Positions 21,035 through 31,549 of a stretch of DNA of 64,000 bases are shown here, one piece after another. Source of the stretch: Syntrophomonas palmitatica JCM 14374 (GTDB lineage Bacteria; Bacillota; Syntrophomonadia; Syntrophomonadales; Syntrophomonadaceae); contig NZ_BBCE01000007.1 of assembly GCF_001311885.1 (NCBI RefSeq), positions 58,974 through 122,973 of the forward strand, written 5' to 3'. A model generated the notes under the pieces. That model saw nothing but the letters and a program-made list of their open reading frames with translations, was not told where the DNA came from and ran no database searches. Numbering within the stretch: position 1 is the first letter of the stretch; each line of letters starts with the position of its first letter. Made by a program: the position numbers and the translations under genes.

Positions 21035-22279
21035 CTATTTCCTGTTAATTTCCGCGCCTATTCCCTGTAGTTTTTCATGGATGCTGTCATAGCCACGGTC
21101 AATGTGTTCGATGTGACTGACTACCGTTTCCCCTTCAGCAAATAATCCGGCCAGTATCAAAGCTGCTCCGGCTCTCAGGTCTGTAGCTTCTACTGATGCT
21201 CCTTGCAGCCTGCCGCCCTTAACTATTGCCACTCTGCCTTCAACCTTGATATTGGCCCCCATACGTCTCAGTTCTTGAACATGCATAAAACGGTTTTCAA
21301 AAATGGTTTCAACCACTATGCTGGTTCCTTTTACCGTTGCCAGAAAAGCCATCATTTGAGCCTGCATATCAGTGGGGAAGCCCGGATAAGGCATAGTTTT
21401 AATATCAGTAGGCCGAGGCTGAGAACTGCCTATAACTCTGAGGCCAGAACTTCCCGGTATAATCTCTATTCCGATTTCACGCAGTTTCGATATTAAGGGC
21501 TGAATATGTTCAGATACTACATTTTCGATCCATACGTCTCCCCTGGTAATAGCAGCTGCTACCATAAATGTTCCTGCTTCAATCCGATCCGGAATTACCT
21601 TGTGCTCAACCCCAACCAGGTGTTTTACCCCTTCTATTTTGATGGTATCAAGGCCTGCGCCTCTTATCTTGGCCCCCATACGGTTTAGAAAGTTCTGCAG
21701 ATCAACAATTTCCGGTTCACGAGCCGCATTACGAATTATAGTTGTACCATGGGTAAGACTTGCGGTCATCATAATATTTTCTGTTGCACCTACACTGGGA
21801 AAATCGAGCAATATCTCCTTTCCCCCAATTTTATCAGCTTTGCCCTCCATAAATCCGTACTCTTCCCGGATATCATAACCCAAACTGCGGAAACCCTTCA
21901 GGTGTAAATCCATCGGCCTCGTTCCTATAGCGCATCCGCCGGGATAGGCAACCCTGGCTTGTGCAAAGCGGGCCAGCAGGGCGCCCATTACCAGATTGGA
22001 AGCCCGCATTTTACGGGATATGTTTTCTGGAATCTCACATGAATTTACGTCTTTTCCATCTATAATAAGAACATCATTTTCTCTGGTTACTTTTGCCCCC
22101 AGGGTAGTAAGCACCTCGGACATGACGCTAATATCATCCAGGTTGGGTACGCCGGTAAGTATAACTTCCCCTGAAGAAAGCAAACTCGCTGCCATTATAG
22201 GAAGGGTAGCATTTTTTGAACCGCTTATAGTTACCTGACCTTGCAGGGGTTTGTTGCCTCTGATAAAGAAACTATCCAA
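21035..22279 (-). CDS. murA: MurA, UDP-N-acetylglucosamine 1-carboxyvinyltransferase
   Basis: Catalyses the first committed step of peptidoglycan synthesis by adding enolpyruvate to UDP-GlcNAc. The N-terminus FFIRGNKPLQGQVTISGSKNATLP contains the substrate loop lysine-asparagine pair. The fosfomycin-target cysteine is present in PGGCAIGTRPMDLHL. About 415 residues from the TTG at 22279, which I prefer because GGAGGTG stands six bases before it; an in-frame ATG at 22303 precedes that Shine-Dalgarno. It follows murC by 30 bases. No murB lies between them. Confidence 0.95.
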   Translation of the reverse strand: MDSFFIRGNKPLQGQVTISGSKNATLPIMAASLLSSGEVILTGVPNLDDISVMSEVLTTLGAKVTRENDVLIIDGKDVNSCEIPENISRKMRASNLVMGALLARFAQARVAYPGGCAIGTRPMDLHLKGFRSLGYDIREEYGFMEGKADKIGGKEILLDFPSVGATENIMMTASLTHGTTIIRNAAREPEIVDLQNFLNRMGAKIRGAGLDTIKIEGVKHLVGVEHKVIPDRIEAGTFMVAAAITRGDVWIENVVSEHIQPLISKLREIGIEIIPGSSGLRVIGSSQPRPTDIKTMPYPGFPTDMQAQMMAFLATVKGTSIVVETIFENRFMHVQELRRMGANIKVEGRVAIVKGGRLQGASVEATDLRAGAALILAGLFAEGETVVSHIEHIDRGYDSIHEKLQGIGAEINRK

Positions 22280-22308
22280 AAAGACACCTCCACCGGGTCT
22301 CATTATTG

Positions 22309-23689
22309 TTACACACTACACTGGCATTTTTCCAACAGCTGGGGTCCCATTTTCCATATATCCCCCGCGCCCATGGTTATGATTAAATCATTATTTCTGA
22401 TTTCGCTGATCAAGTATTTTTCTGCTTCCTGCCATGATGAACAATATACGCTGGAGGCTCCAGCATGGCGCGCAGCTTTTTCAACCAACGATCCGTCAAT
22501 CCCCGGTATTTTGTTCTCACCGGCAGAATAAACATCGGTAACAACCACTAAATCTGCGGCAGCCAAAGCTTCTCCCAGTTGTTTGCCCAACAATTGGGTG
22601 CGGCTGTAACGATGGGGTTGAAAAAGCACCACAACACGGCCCTGAGATTGATAGCTGCGGGCCGCTTCGATGGTAGCTTGAATTTCGGTAGGATGATGGG
22701 CATAATCATCCACCACGGTAATATTCTTTTCCTGTCCGATCACTTCAAAGCGGCGTTTTGCCCCATGAAATTCTTTAATAGCCCTTGATACGGCTGCAAA
22801 GTCCAGACCCATTTCCATGGCCACAGCAACTGCGGATGTGGCATTTAATGCATTATGTCTTCCTGGTATGGATAATTCGACTTGACCCAGCAGCTTCCGG
22901 TTGTGGTATATCTCAAAAACCGACCCCATACCCGCTGCGGTCCAGTTGCGAAAATAATAATCATTATTTTCAGCTTCCCCATAAGTTACTAATCGGGTTG
23001 GAGTCATATCGGCAATTACTTTTATGGATTCGTCTTCGCCATATACCACGGCCAAACCGCCCGTTTTCACTCCATCAATATACTTATTAAAAGCTTTGTG
23101 AATGTTATCTACAGAACGGTAAAAATCCAGATGATCATCTTCAATATTCGTTACTACTGCATAATAGGGTTTTAACTCCAAAAATGAAGCATCGCTTTCA
23201 TCGGCTTCTACCACCGCATACTGGCTTTGGCCCAAACGAGCACCGGTTTGACCATTTTGCAGTTCTCCCCCCACAATAAATGTAGTCCAGTCCACATGAA
23301 TTTAAGACGGTGTAGATCATTGAGGTAGTAGTGGTTTTGCCGTGTGCTCCAGCTACAGCTATGGTTTTACGGTCATTTACCAGGCGGGCCAGCATTTGCC
23401 CTCTTTTTATTACCGGAATACCTCTGTTTCTGGCCGCTTGCACTTCCACGTTATCCTCGGGAACAGCCGAGGATATAACCAGCAAATCAACCCCTTCCTG
23501 AACATTGGAAGGAACATGGCCTTTATAAATTGTGACTCCTATAGCTTCCAAAGCTTTAGTAACATTATTTTGATTTAAATCGGAACCGCTGACTCTGGCG
23601 CCCTGTTCGGCTAAAATTCGGGCTATCCCGCTCATTCCGGCTCCAGCTATCCCGACCATGTGTATCCATTGTTCAATTGCTCCGGCCAT
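22309..23689 (-). CDS. murC: MurC, UDP-N-acetylmuramate-L-alanine ligase, one apparent frameshift
   Basis: ATP-dependent ligase adding L-Ala to UDP-MurNAc. The N-terminal domain reads HMVGIAGAGMSGIARIL, the ATP-binding motif is AGAHGKTTTTSM, then YAHHPTEI and HRYSRTQLL follow. The frame is lost near 23286 within CTGGACTACATT. Restoring two C's gives LDPTFIVGGEL as in other MurC proteins, though a 5-base repeat loss (GGACT) is an alternative. The repaired protein has about 460 residues, the family norm. A 126-base non-coding stretch separates it from murG; I see no signal there. Confidence 0.94.
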
Positions 23690-23815
23690 TTGCCCATCTC
23701 CTTGCCAATATTTCCGCCATCACACTGTATAGTATGCATTATTAATAAAAGTGGTTACATTATGTTTAGCTTGTCCTTGCACAACGCAAAAGTTAAATGT
23801 GAAATGCAAACCGTA

Positions 23816-24920
23816 TTACGTTTCACTTCTCACTTCAAGAATAATATCGACTATATCCCTTAATGCGTTGGGACGAGCTTCTTTCCGTACGTTTTGAGAT
23901 ATTTCAGCCATCCGCTCGCTGTTATGCAATAAATTAATAACTTTCTTATATAAAGTATCTCCATCAAGGAATTCATCGATAATCATTTCCGCCGCATTTT
24001 TATCGACTAATGCGCGAGCGTTCTTTTCCTGGTGATTTTCAGCCGCATATGGGTACGGCACCAGAATTGACGGCAAACCCAGTACGGCAAGTTCGCTGAT
24101 GGTTGCTGCTCCTGCCCGGCATACGGTCAGATCAGATACTGCCAGGGCATCCTGTATATTATTAAGATATGGATATACATCTAATTTAAAACGGTGGTTT
24201 TGCTGATTCTCGTTATTTAACTCTGATTTTATCTGATCATAATGGTTATGGCCGGTAATCCAAATCATCTGCATCTCTTCATGTTTAAATCTAGCAGTGA
24301 TGCCAGCACCGCCCGGTTTATGCTCACTGCCCCCCGGCTGCCCCGAAAACCAGCACTGTAAAAACACCTGGTTTTAACCTCATTTTCTGCCAGGCCTGTT
24401 CACGGTTTACTTTTAGAATATCCTGACGCACAGGCAGCCCGGTTAGAACAACCCTGCGGGATTCCATTTGCGCTGCCGCTTCTGCAAATGTCAGCATAAC
24501 GCAATCAACCCGGCGGGCTAAGTTGCGATTAGCCAGGCCGGGCAGGGCATTTTGTTCATGGATATAGGTTTTACAAGGAGAAAACGTCCCGGCTAACAGC
24601 ACCGGGAATGACACATACCCACCGGTTCCAAATACTGCATCTGGTTTGAAGCTTTTAATAATATCCCAGGCTTGAAAAAAGCTGCGCGGAAAACTAATAA
24701 GAGATTTTGAAGCTTTAATCATAGAGTTGCGGTCAATACCGGTAACTTCAATCGTCTTAAAAGCCAGGCCGGCATCGGGTATTATTTTACTTTCCATACC
24801 TGCGGCAGTTCCAATATAAAGTATATCCGCTGAAGGATTACGGCGGCAAATCTCCTGGGCTACCGCCAAAGCTGGATATATATGACCTCCTGTACCTCCG
24901 CCGCTAATAATGATTCGCAT
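23816..24920 (-). CDS. murG: MurG, undecaprenyl-PP-MurNAc-pentapeptide GlcNAc transferase, two apparent frameshifts
   Basis: Converts lipid I to lipid II at the inner membrane face. The N-terminal half has the glycine-rich motif [17 protein letters not shown], and [14 protein letters not shown] follows. The C-terminal half has [35 protein letters not shown], the UDP-GlcNAc site. The frame is lost near 24345 (TTCGGGGCAGCC should have five G's, giving [16 protein letters not shown]) and again near 24275 (one base lost in ATGAAGAGATG). With both restored the length is 368 residues. Confidence 0.94.
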
Positions 24921-24972
24921 GGCTTCCTCCTGTTGTTTATGACCCCTGGAGGTTTAACGGGCCTATATGGTT

Positions 24973-26082
24973 TTAACTATTGTGGGTATAACGTGATATA
25001 TTTAGTAACAGGCCAACCCCGGCCAGCGTAAACAATAAGGAAGAACCTCCATAACTGATAAAAGGCAAAGTAATTCCGGTGACAGGCAGGGCTCCGCATA
25101 CAACCCCGATATTTATGGCGGCTTGAAAGGCTATTGATATCGTAATTCCCGCCGCCAAAAGACTGCCAAAAGTATCGGGCGCTTTTACTGCAATCTTAAA
25201 TCCCCTCCACAAAAACAGCAGGAATAAGGCTAACACTATAGATGTTCCTAAGAAACCCAGTTCTTCGCCCAAAATCGCAAAGATAAAGTCGGTATGCTGT
25301 TCGGGAAGATAGAAAAACTTCTGGCGGCTGCGGCCCAGACCCATGCCAAAAAGCCCTCCCGATCCCAGGGCATAAAGTGATTGAATGGTCTGATACCCCT
25401 GATCAGTGGAATACTTCCAGGGGTCCAGAAAGGCTATTAATCTTTCCGCGCGGTAATCAGCCATTTGTATGGCCGCAAAGACAGCCGCCAGGCCTGATAC
25501 AGCAATTAATGACAAATGTGACCACCTGGCTCCTGCGACCAATAACATAAAAAATACCGTCCCTGCTATTACGAAAGAGGTGCCCAAATCAGGCTGAGCC
25601 ATGATTATAGCGCATACAACAGCCATAATTAACAGGAAAGGCAGAACACCCTTGGTAAAGGACTTGATCTGCGGCAGTTTGGTTTCCATGGTTTTGGCCA
25701 GGAAAAGACACATAGCCAGTTTAATTAATTCCGATGGAGCAAAACGAGCCCATCCATAACCAAGCCAGCGAGTCGATCCTTTGGCGCCTAAACCCAGAGG
25801 TGTTTCAACCAGCAGCAGGCATATCAAAGCAATCACCATCAATGGTACAGCAAAATCCTTTAATCTGAGATAGTTTATTTTCATAATTACGATCATAACC
25901 GCAATGCCGATTAAAGCCCATAATAACTGACGTTTAAAAAAGTGATACGCATCTTTGTAATCCACATTGGCTGTAACCGCACTGGAACTGAACACCATAA
26001 TCAAGCCAATTCCCAACAGTCCCAATACTGTAACAAACAGCACAAAATCAGGCGGACCTTTTTTTAATCGCAAAGTATTCAC
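24973..26082 (-). CDS. ftsW: FtsW/SpoVE-type SEDS peptidoglycan glycosyltransferase
   Basis: Intact, 369 residues with about ten membrane helices. The SEDS-family hallmarks are the N-terminal GLLGIGLIMVFSSSAV, the WARFAPSELIKLAMCLF loop, QPDLGTSFVI and the C-terminal PFISYGGSSLLFTLAGVGLLLN. It polymerises lipid II glycan strands with a class B PBP, here probably SpoVD encoded upstream. Between murD and murG this is the usual position of spoVE/ftsW in Firmicutes. Which of the two roles (division or sporulation) it serves cannot be told from sequence. Confidence 0.93.
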   Translation of the reverse strand: MNTLRLKKGPPDFVLFVTVLGLLGIGLIMVFSSSAVTANVDYKDAYHFFKRQLLWALIGIAVMIVIMKINYLRLKDFAVPLMVIALICLLLVETPLGLGAKGSTRWLGYGWARFAPSELIKLAMCLFLAKTMETKLPQIKSFTKGVLPFLLIMAVVCAIIMAQPDLGTSFVIAGTVFFMLLVAGARWSHLSLIAVSGLAAVFAAIQMADYRAERLIAFLDPWKYSTDQGYQTIQSLYALGSGGLFGMGLGRSRQKFFYLPEQHTDFIFAILGEELGFLGTSIVLALFLLFLWRGFKIAVKAPDTFGSLLAAGITISIAFQAAINIGVVCGALPVTGITLPFISYGGSSLLFTLAGVGLLLNISRYTHNS

Positions 26083-26087
26083 CCCAG

Positions 26088-27444
26088 TTATTCGATGTTA
26101 TTGACCAATTGACAAAACAGGTCTCCGCGTTGTTCATAATTGTCAAACATGTCCCAGCTGGCACAGGCGGGAGAAAGTAAAACTACATCACCGGCCCTTG
26201 CCAGCTGCCGGGCCTGTTCAACAGCATCAGCTAGATCCCCTGCCACATATATATTCTGAAAACCGGCCTCCATGACCGCCTCACGAATCTGTTCCCTGGC
26301 TTCTCCCAATAAGATCAGGGCTTTGACCTTTTCTTTTATTAAGCCGGCCAGTTTAGCAAAGCTGGAACCTTATTACGTCCCCCGGCAATAAGTATGAGCG
26401 GTTCGTTAAATGATTCCAAAGCTTTAATAGCTGAATCCGGATTAGTGGCTTTGGAATCGTTAATATACATCACTCCATTTTTTAAGGCAGCTTCTTCCAT
26501 GCGATGCCGCACACCAGGAAAGGTCCTTAAGGTGTGAGCGATGTCCTGAGAAGGAATTCCGGCTGCAAGTGCCATAGCCACCGCGCACAGTATGTTTTGC
26601 AGATTGTGTTTGCCCCGCAAGGAAAGCTCCTGCAGTGTACAAATTTCCCATGATCCTTGAGGCATTACCGCCTTAATCAAATTATTCTCAACAAATATTC
26701 CTTCTTCGAGAACACGATCAGTAGAAAAATATATAACTGCCGCTCGACATTGCGCCTTGAAGTTTCTGATTACCGGGTCTTCATAATTCAAGATGGCGAA
26801 GTCATTTTCGTTTTGATTTTGTAAAATTTTGGCTTTATTCTCAATATAGGTTTCCATATTGTGATGACGATCCAAATGATCAGGGGTAATGTTCAGAATA
26901 CCTGAAATGTGGGGATGAAAATTCTTTATAGTTTCAAGCTGAAAACTAGATACTTCGGTTGCGATAATTCCTTCTTGCATATTATCACTGACCAGGCTTA
27001 GCGGAATCCCAATATTCCCGGCCGCCTGAACATTTTACCCGCTGCGGATAAAATATCTTTTAATAATGATACCGTAGTTGTCTTGCCGTTAGTTCCTGTA
27101 ACAGCAAATATATCTACAGAATCAGCTTTAATCATATAAGCTAATTCCAGTTCTCCGATTATTTCAATATCTTGTTCATTGGCCTTTAAAAACGGCTCAA
27201 TATCTAAAGGAACACCCGGACTGGCTACCAACAGTTCAAAATTATCCCTGGCAACAGCTGGATAATAACCTGCGCATATGGTTACGGCAAATGTTTTTAA
27301 TTCTTCTACGGCTTGTTTAAGCTCATCTTCATTTTTCTTGTCACAGATCGTGACCCGGGCGCCCCGCTTACACAAAGCTTTAGCTGCCGCTACCCCGCTT
27401 CTGGCCATTCCCACTACCAGCACGCTTTTATTATTGAATTCCAT
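26088..27444 (-). CDS. murD: MurD, UDP-MurNAc-L-Ala-D-glutamate ligase, two apparent frameshifts
   Basis: Adds D-Glu to UDP-MurNAc-L-Ala. The start is the ATG at 27444 after AAAGGAGAAAAGT. Motifs in order: VLVVGMARSGVAAAKAL, VTGTNGKTTTVSLL (ATP loop), NITPDHLDRHHNMETY, FPGVRHRMEEAALKNGVMYINDSKATNPDS, and SPACASWDMFDNYEQRGDLF at the end. The frame breaks near 27034 (GGTAAAATG should have five A's, giving GKNVQAAGNIGIPL) and near 26370 (AAGGTTCC should be AAGGGTTCC). Repaired length is 452 residues, exactly the family norm. Confidence 0.94.
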
Positions 27445-27518
27445 ACTTTTCTCCTTTAATAACGAAAATTGATTCGGCAGACATAGATTCCGCTGAAAAA
27501 AAATGTGCTCCTTCTCTA

Positions 27519-28488
27519 TCATAATGGTTTAATGCCCAGGAGCCCGATAATGACAAAAATAAGGGACAGAAGCCAAAACAACCTTACTACCTGGCTTTCG
27601 TTCCAACCCTTAAGTTCAAAATGGTGGTGCAGGGGAGCCATAAGAAATACCCTTTTACCGGTAGCTTGAAAAGAAACCACCTGTATAATAACGCTTAGAG
27701 TTTCCAGAACATAAACCCCGCCAATAATTACCAGGGCAATTTCGCTGCCGGTTATTGCTGCCACAGCAGCGACTGCTCCGCCCAGAGCCATAGAGCCAGT
27801 ATCTCCCATGAATACTCGCGCCGGGTGGTGGTTAAAGACCAGAAATCCTATACACGCTCCCGCCAGAGCCGCACAGAAAATTCCGAGTTCATAATGTTTG
27901 GTTACTATACTGACCACAGCAAACGCAATTGACACAAAAAGGGTTACCCCTGCCGCCAGTCCATCCAAGCCATCAGTAAGATTAACCCCGTTGGCTGATG
28001 ACATTAACACAATTATGATAAACGGCAGGTACAGATATCCTAATTCAAAAGTTGCGCCGGAAAAAGGCACTGTTATAATACTGCCACGATCCAGATAGAA
28101 AACCAGGCAGGCCCAAAATAGTATGCCCATCAGTAATTGCAAACCCAGTTTATCCCGAGCCCGCAAACCCAGAGAACGTTTCAACACTACCTTAATATAA
28201 TCGTCCCAAAAACCGATTCCCCCAAAAGCGATCATAATCAAAACCGCGCTCCAGGTCTCTATACTCCGTCCTGCCAGAATAAAACTGGCTGTAATAACAG
28301 CAGTAATTATAATAATTCCGCCCATGGTCGGAGTTCCTGCTTTAGCGTAATGCCTTTGCGGGCCTTCTTCGCGGATGTTCTGCTACTTTCAAACGGGTTA
28401 AAAAAGGGATAATAACGGGACCTATAATAAGAGATACCAAAAGCGCTATCCCACATGCACTCAGCAGCTTGAATAAGTAGCTGTCCAA
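27519..28488 (-). CDS. mraY: MraY, phospho-MurNAc-pentapeptide translocase, one apparent 2-base deletion
   Basis: Integral membrane enzyme making lipid I. A TTG start at 28488 with GGGAGG seven bases upstream gives SYLFKLLSACGIALLVSLII. Later come TMGGIIIITAV, GFWDDYIK, NGVNLTDGLDGLA and HHHFELKGWNESQVVRLFW, the catalytic Asp and His clusters of the family. The frame is lost near 28370. Adding one CG to the short CG run (CCGCGAAG to CCGCGCGAAG) restores EHPREEGPQRHYAKAGTPTMGG. Repaired length is 323 residues. A 160-base gap separates it from murF upstream; I see nothing functional there. Confidence 0.93.
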
Positions 28489-28649
28489 ACACCATACCTC
28501 CCGTTAAAACGAGGTTATAATCATAAAGCTGGTTCTAGCTGTGTAAATTACTTATAGAAATTTCGCATTTGACACAAAGTTAGTGGTACTCCAGCCTGCT
28601 GGCTTAAGTGATCGCAAGCTGTAAATTTGTATCAAGGCAAATTTGAACG

Positions 28650-30028
28650 CTATAATAGTTTATCTACCAGCACTTCCAGATTCATACCGCGTGAAGCCTT
28701 AAACAATACCGTATCATCCGCTTTCAATAACTCCTGCAAAAATGCCAGGCTGTCATCACGATGCGAAAAAGAGTGAATCTGTTCAGCATCCATACCAGCT
28801 TCGCATGCTCCCTGAGCTATTAATTCAGCTTTCTGACCAATGGTAACTAATATATCCACTCCATTAGCGGCTGCAGCCCGGCCCACTGATAAATGGCCTT
28901 CTTTCTCATATGATCCCAATTCATACATATCTCCCAGCACCGCAATCAAACGATGTGACTTGGCTAATGCTTTGCTGGTCTCAATAGCAGAAACCATAGA
29001 AACCGGATTGGCGTTATAAGTATCATTAATAAACAGGCCGCCCTTATCGCGATATATTAATTTCAAACGGTTGCCGCTGGGGTGATAGCTGATAATCCGC
29101 TTTGAATATCTTCAGGGTTTATCCCGAGAAGATACGCTAACGATGCACTGGCAATAATGTTGCTGGCAAGTTTGGCGGCAGGCACCGGAAAGAAAAAATC
29201 GCCTTCATATTGATCCAATAATCTCAATTTTAGTTTTTGACCAGATTCAGTCAAATGAGTTTCTAGAATTTGAAAATCACATTTTGTATTATAACCAAAT
29301 GTTAATAAATTTCCTGTAATATCCCGGGCAGTTTTCAGCAGCAGTTCATCATCCCCGTTAATAAGAGCCATGCCTTTTGAACCCAGTGCGGGGAGGATTT
29401 CGCATTTTGCCCGGGCAATGTTTTCCAGGGTTAACATCGTTTCCAAATGTACTGGCAGGACATTGGTTATAACTGCATAAGTGGGCGATGATATAGCAGC
29501 CAGTCTGGCTATTTCTCCCGGACTGCTCATACCCAATTCGACAACCGCAATATCATGTTCCTTTTCCAATTGCAGCAAACTCAAGGGCAAACCTATATCA
29601 TTATTGAAATTACCTTCAGTCTTTAAAACATTAAAACGGGTTCTCAAGCACGAGCTGATTATATCCTTGGTAGTAGTCTTGCCTACGCTTCCAGTTACCG
29701 CTATAACAGGAATAGAAAAAAGACGCCGGTAGGCTGCGGCCAGATCCTGCAAAGCCTTCAAAGTGTCCTCAACCTGAATCAGGGTCTGGTTTTCGCCTGG
29801 ATGGTAAGTTTTTTCACTCCTAGAAACGATTGCGCCTGCAGCACTCTGTTCCAGAGCTTGATCAACAAACTCATGCGCGTCATATTTTTCGCCCTTCAAT
29901 GCTATAAAAATATTATCCTTATTCACTTTGCGCGAATCAGTACATATACCGGAAACCATAATCCCAGAATTCCCGGAGATAATTCTGCCTCCTACCGCTT
30001 CACAGACAAAATCCAGACTTAGATTCAC
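28650..30028 (-). CDS. murF: MurF, UDP-MurNAc-tripeptide-D-Ala-D-Ala ligase, one apparent frameshift
   Basis: Adds D-Ala-D-Ala to complete the UDP-MurNAc-pentapeptide. The N-terminus resembles the MurE N-domain (GGRIISGNSGIMVSGICTDSRKV), followed by the ATP loop VIAVTGSVGKTTTKD and FNNDIGLPLSLLQL. The C-terminal part has FINDTYNANPVSM and the ligase tail. The frame breaks near 29078, where ACCCCAGCGG should have five C's, giving TPSGNRLKLIYRDKGG. Repaired length is 459 residues. The start overlaps the murE stop by four bases. Confidence 0.94.
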
Positions 30029-31503
30029 TTTTTTTTCATTCCTTTCAAGATTTCAGCCGCAATCTTACGATCATCAAAATCATATTTTATTCCTTTAACC
30101 AGCTGATAAGTCTCATGACCCTTGCCGGCAATAATAACCATATCGCCTTCACGGGCCAGATTAAGGGCATGATGGATTGCCTCCCGGCGATCAATAATTA
30201 TGGCATAACGTGAATCAGGCACTTTTTCAAGCCCCGGTATAATATCATTAATGATTGCTTGCGGGTCCTCACTGCGCGGATTGTCTGAGGTTACCACGCA
30301 GAAATCAGCATATCTGGCGGCTACTTCGCCCATTAAGGGTCTTTTTGTACGATCTCGGTCTCCGCCGCAGCCAAAAAGGCATATCAGACGATTGGGGGTT
30401 ATACTGCGAGCTGTACTAAGTATATTCTCCAGTCCATCTGGCGTGTGGGCATAATCGACAATTACACTGAATTTTTGCCCGCAGTTCACCGTTTCAAAAC
30501 GTCCTGCCACACCCTCCACCTTTTCGAGAGCAGATTTGATTATATCTGTTTGAATTCCCTCTCCCAGGGCAAAACATATGGCAGCCAGAGCGTTATAGAT
30601 GCTGAAAATGCCAATAAGCTTCATATTGATAATAAATTCGCCCTTGGTCCACTTAACCTTGAATGTGCTGCCTTTCATGCCGGTTTTAACATTTTCCGCC
30701 CTAACATCCGCATTTTTATTTATTCCATATGTATAACAATGATTAGCGCTGGCTTTAATAAACTCTTGCGCCGCACCATCATCACCGTTTACTACTGTAA
30801 AGTTGCTGTCTTTAACCGCAAGTCTATTAAACAGCTTTAGCTTCGACAGCAAATAATTATGCATAGTCTGGTGATAATCCAAGTGATCTTGCGTTAAGTT
30901 AGTAAATACCGCCGAATTAAAATCAATACCGTCTACGCGATAAAGATCCAGAGCATGAGAAGATACCTCCATAATCGCGTATTGTACTCCAGCTTGCAGG
31001 CTGGACAGCATAAACTCCTCCAACTCTGGCGCTTCCGGGGTAGTATGGCCCATTTCCGCTGCCTGGCTGCCAATCATACCATAAAGAGTGCCGATAATAC
31101 TCGTTTTATATCCAGCTTCATCCAAAATGGCCTTGATCAAGTGGGTGGTAGTAGTCTTGCCATTAGTGCCTGTAACCCCTATAACCCTCAAAGCCCGGGA
31201 AGGATGTTGATAGAAATTACCTGCTGCAATTGCCAGAGCCTGGCGGGTGGATGATGTCAAACACAAGGCCGCTTCAGCTCTGACATCCACTTCTTTTTCC
31301 GCCAGTACTGCTGCCGCACCGTTTTGTATAGCCTGGTCAATAAACATATGTCCATCTGTTCTAAAACCGCTAATACATACAAATAGGAAGCCAGCCTTTA
31401 CTTTCCTGGAATCATAGGTAATTCCAGTAATATCTATTTCAATATCGCCAGATTTTAAGCTGTATTCAATCCCTTTCATGAGTTCCAGCAGCTTCAGGCC
31501 CAA
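30025..31503 (-). CDS. murE: MurE, UDP-MurNAc-L-Ala-D-Glu meso-diaminopimelate ligase
   Basis: Intact, 492 residues. The ATP loop GVTGTNGKTTTTHLI, the GHTTPEAPELEEFML substrate region, FTNLTQDHLDYHQTM and VDYAHTPDGLENIL are all present. The specificity motif is DNPRSEDP, whose Asn-Pro-Arg marks meso-diaminopimelate rather than lysine as the third residue, so the wall is of the mDAP type. It lies between spoVD and murF with a four-base overlap to murF. Confidence 0.96.
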   Translation of the reverse strand: MGLKLLELMKGIEYSLKSGDIEIDITGITYDSRKVKAGFLFVCISGFRTDGHMFIDQAIQNGAAAVLAEKEVDVRAEAALCLTSSTRQALAIAAGNFYQHPSRALRVIGVTGTNGKTTTTHLIKAILDEAGYKTSIIGTLYGMIGSQAAEMGHTTPEAPELEEFMLSSLQAGVQYAIMEVSSHALDLYRVDGIDFNSAVFTNLTQDHLDYHQTMHNYLLSKLKLFNRLAVKDSNFTVVNGDDGAAQEFIKASANHCYTYGINKNADVRAENVKTGMKGSTFKVKWTKGEFIINMKLIGIFSIYNALAAICFALGEGIQTDIIKSALEKVEGVAGRFETVNCGQKFSVIVDYAHTPDGLENILSTARSITPNRLICLFGCGGDRDRTKRPLMGEVAARYADFCVVTSDNPRSEDPQAIINDIIPGLEKVPDSRYAIIIDRREAIHHALNLAREGDMVIIAGKGHETYQLVKGIKYDFDDRKIAAEILKGMKKK

Positions 31504-31549
31504 TTCCCCCTCTCCGGCTAATCAGATGTAACATCAAAGCTGAACAGAT

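Noticed and set aside
23690..23815. Possible regulatory hairpin GTGAAA...TTTCAC between murG and murC
   Set aside because: The arms are short and AT-rich and partly inside the murG end; no T tract or other signal supports a function.
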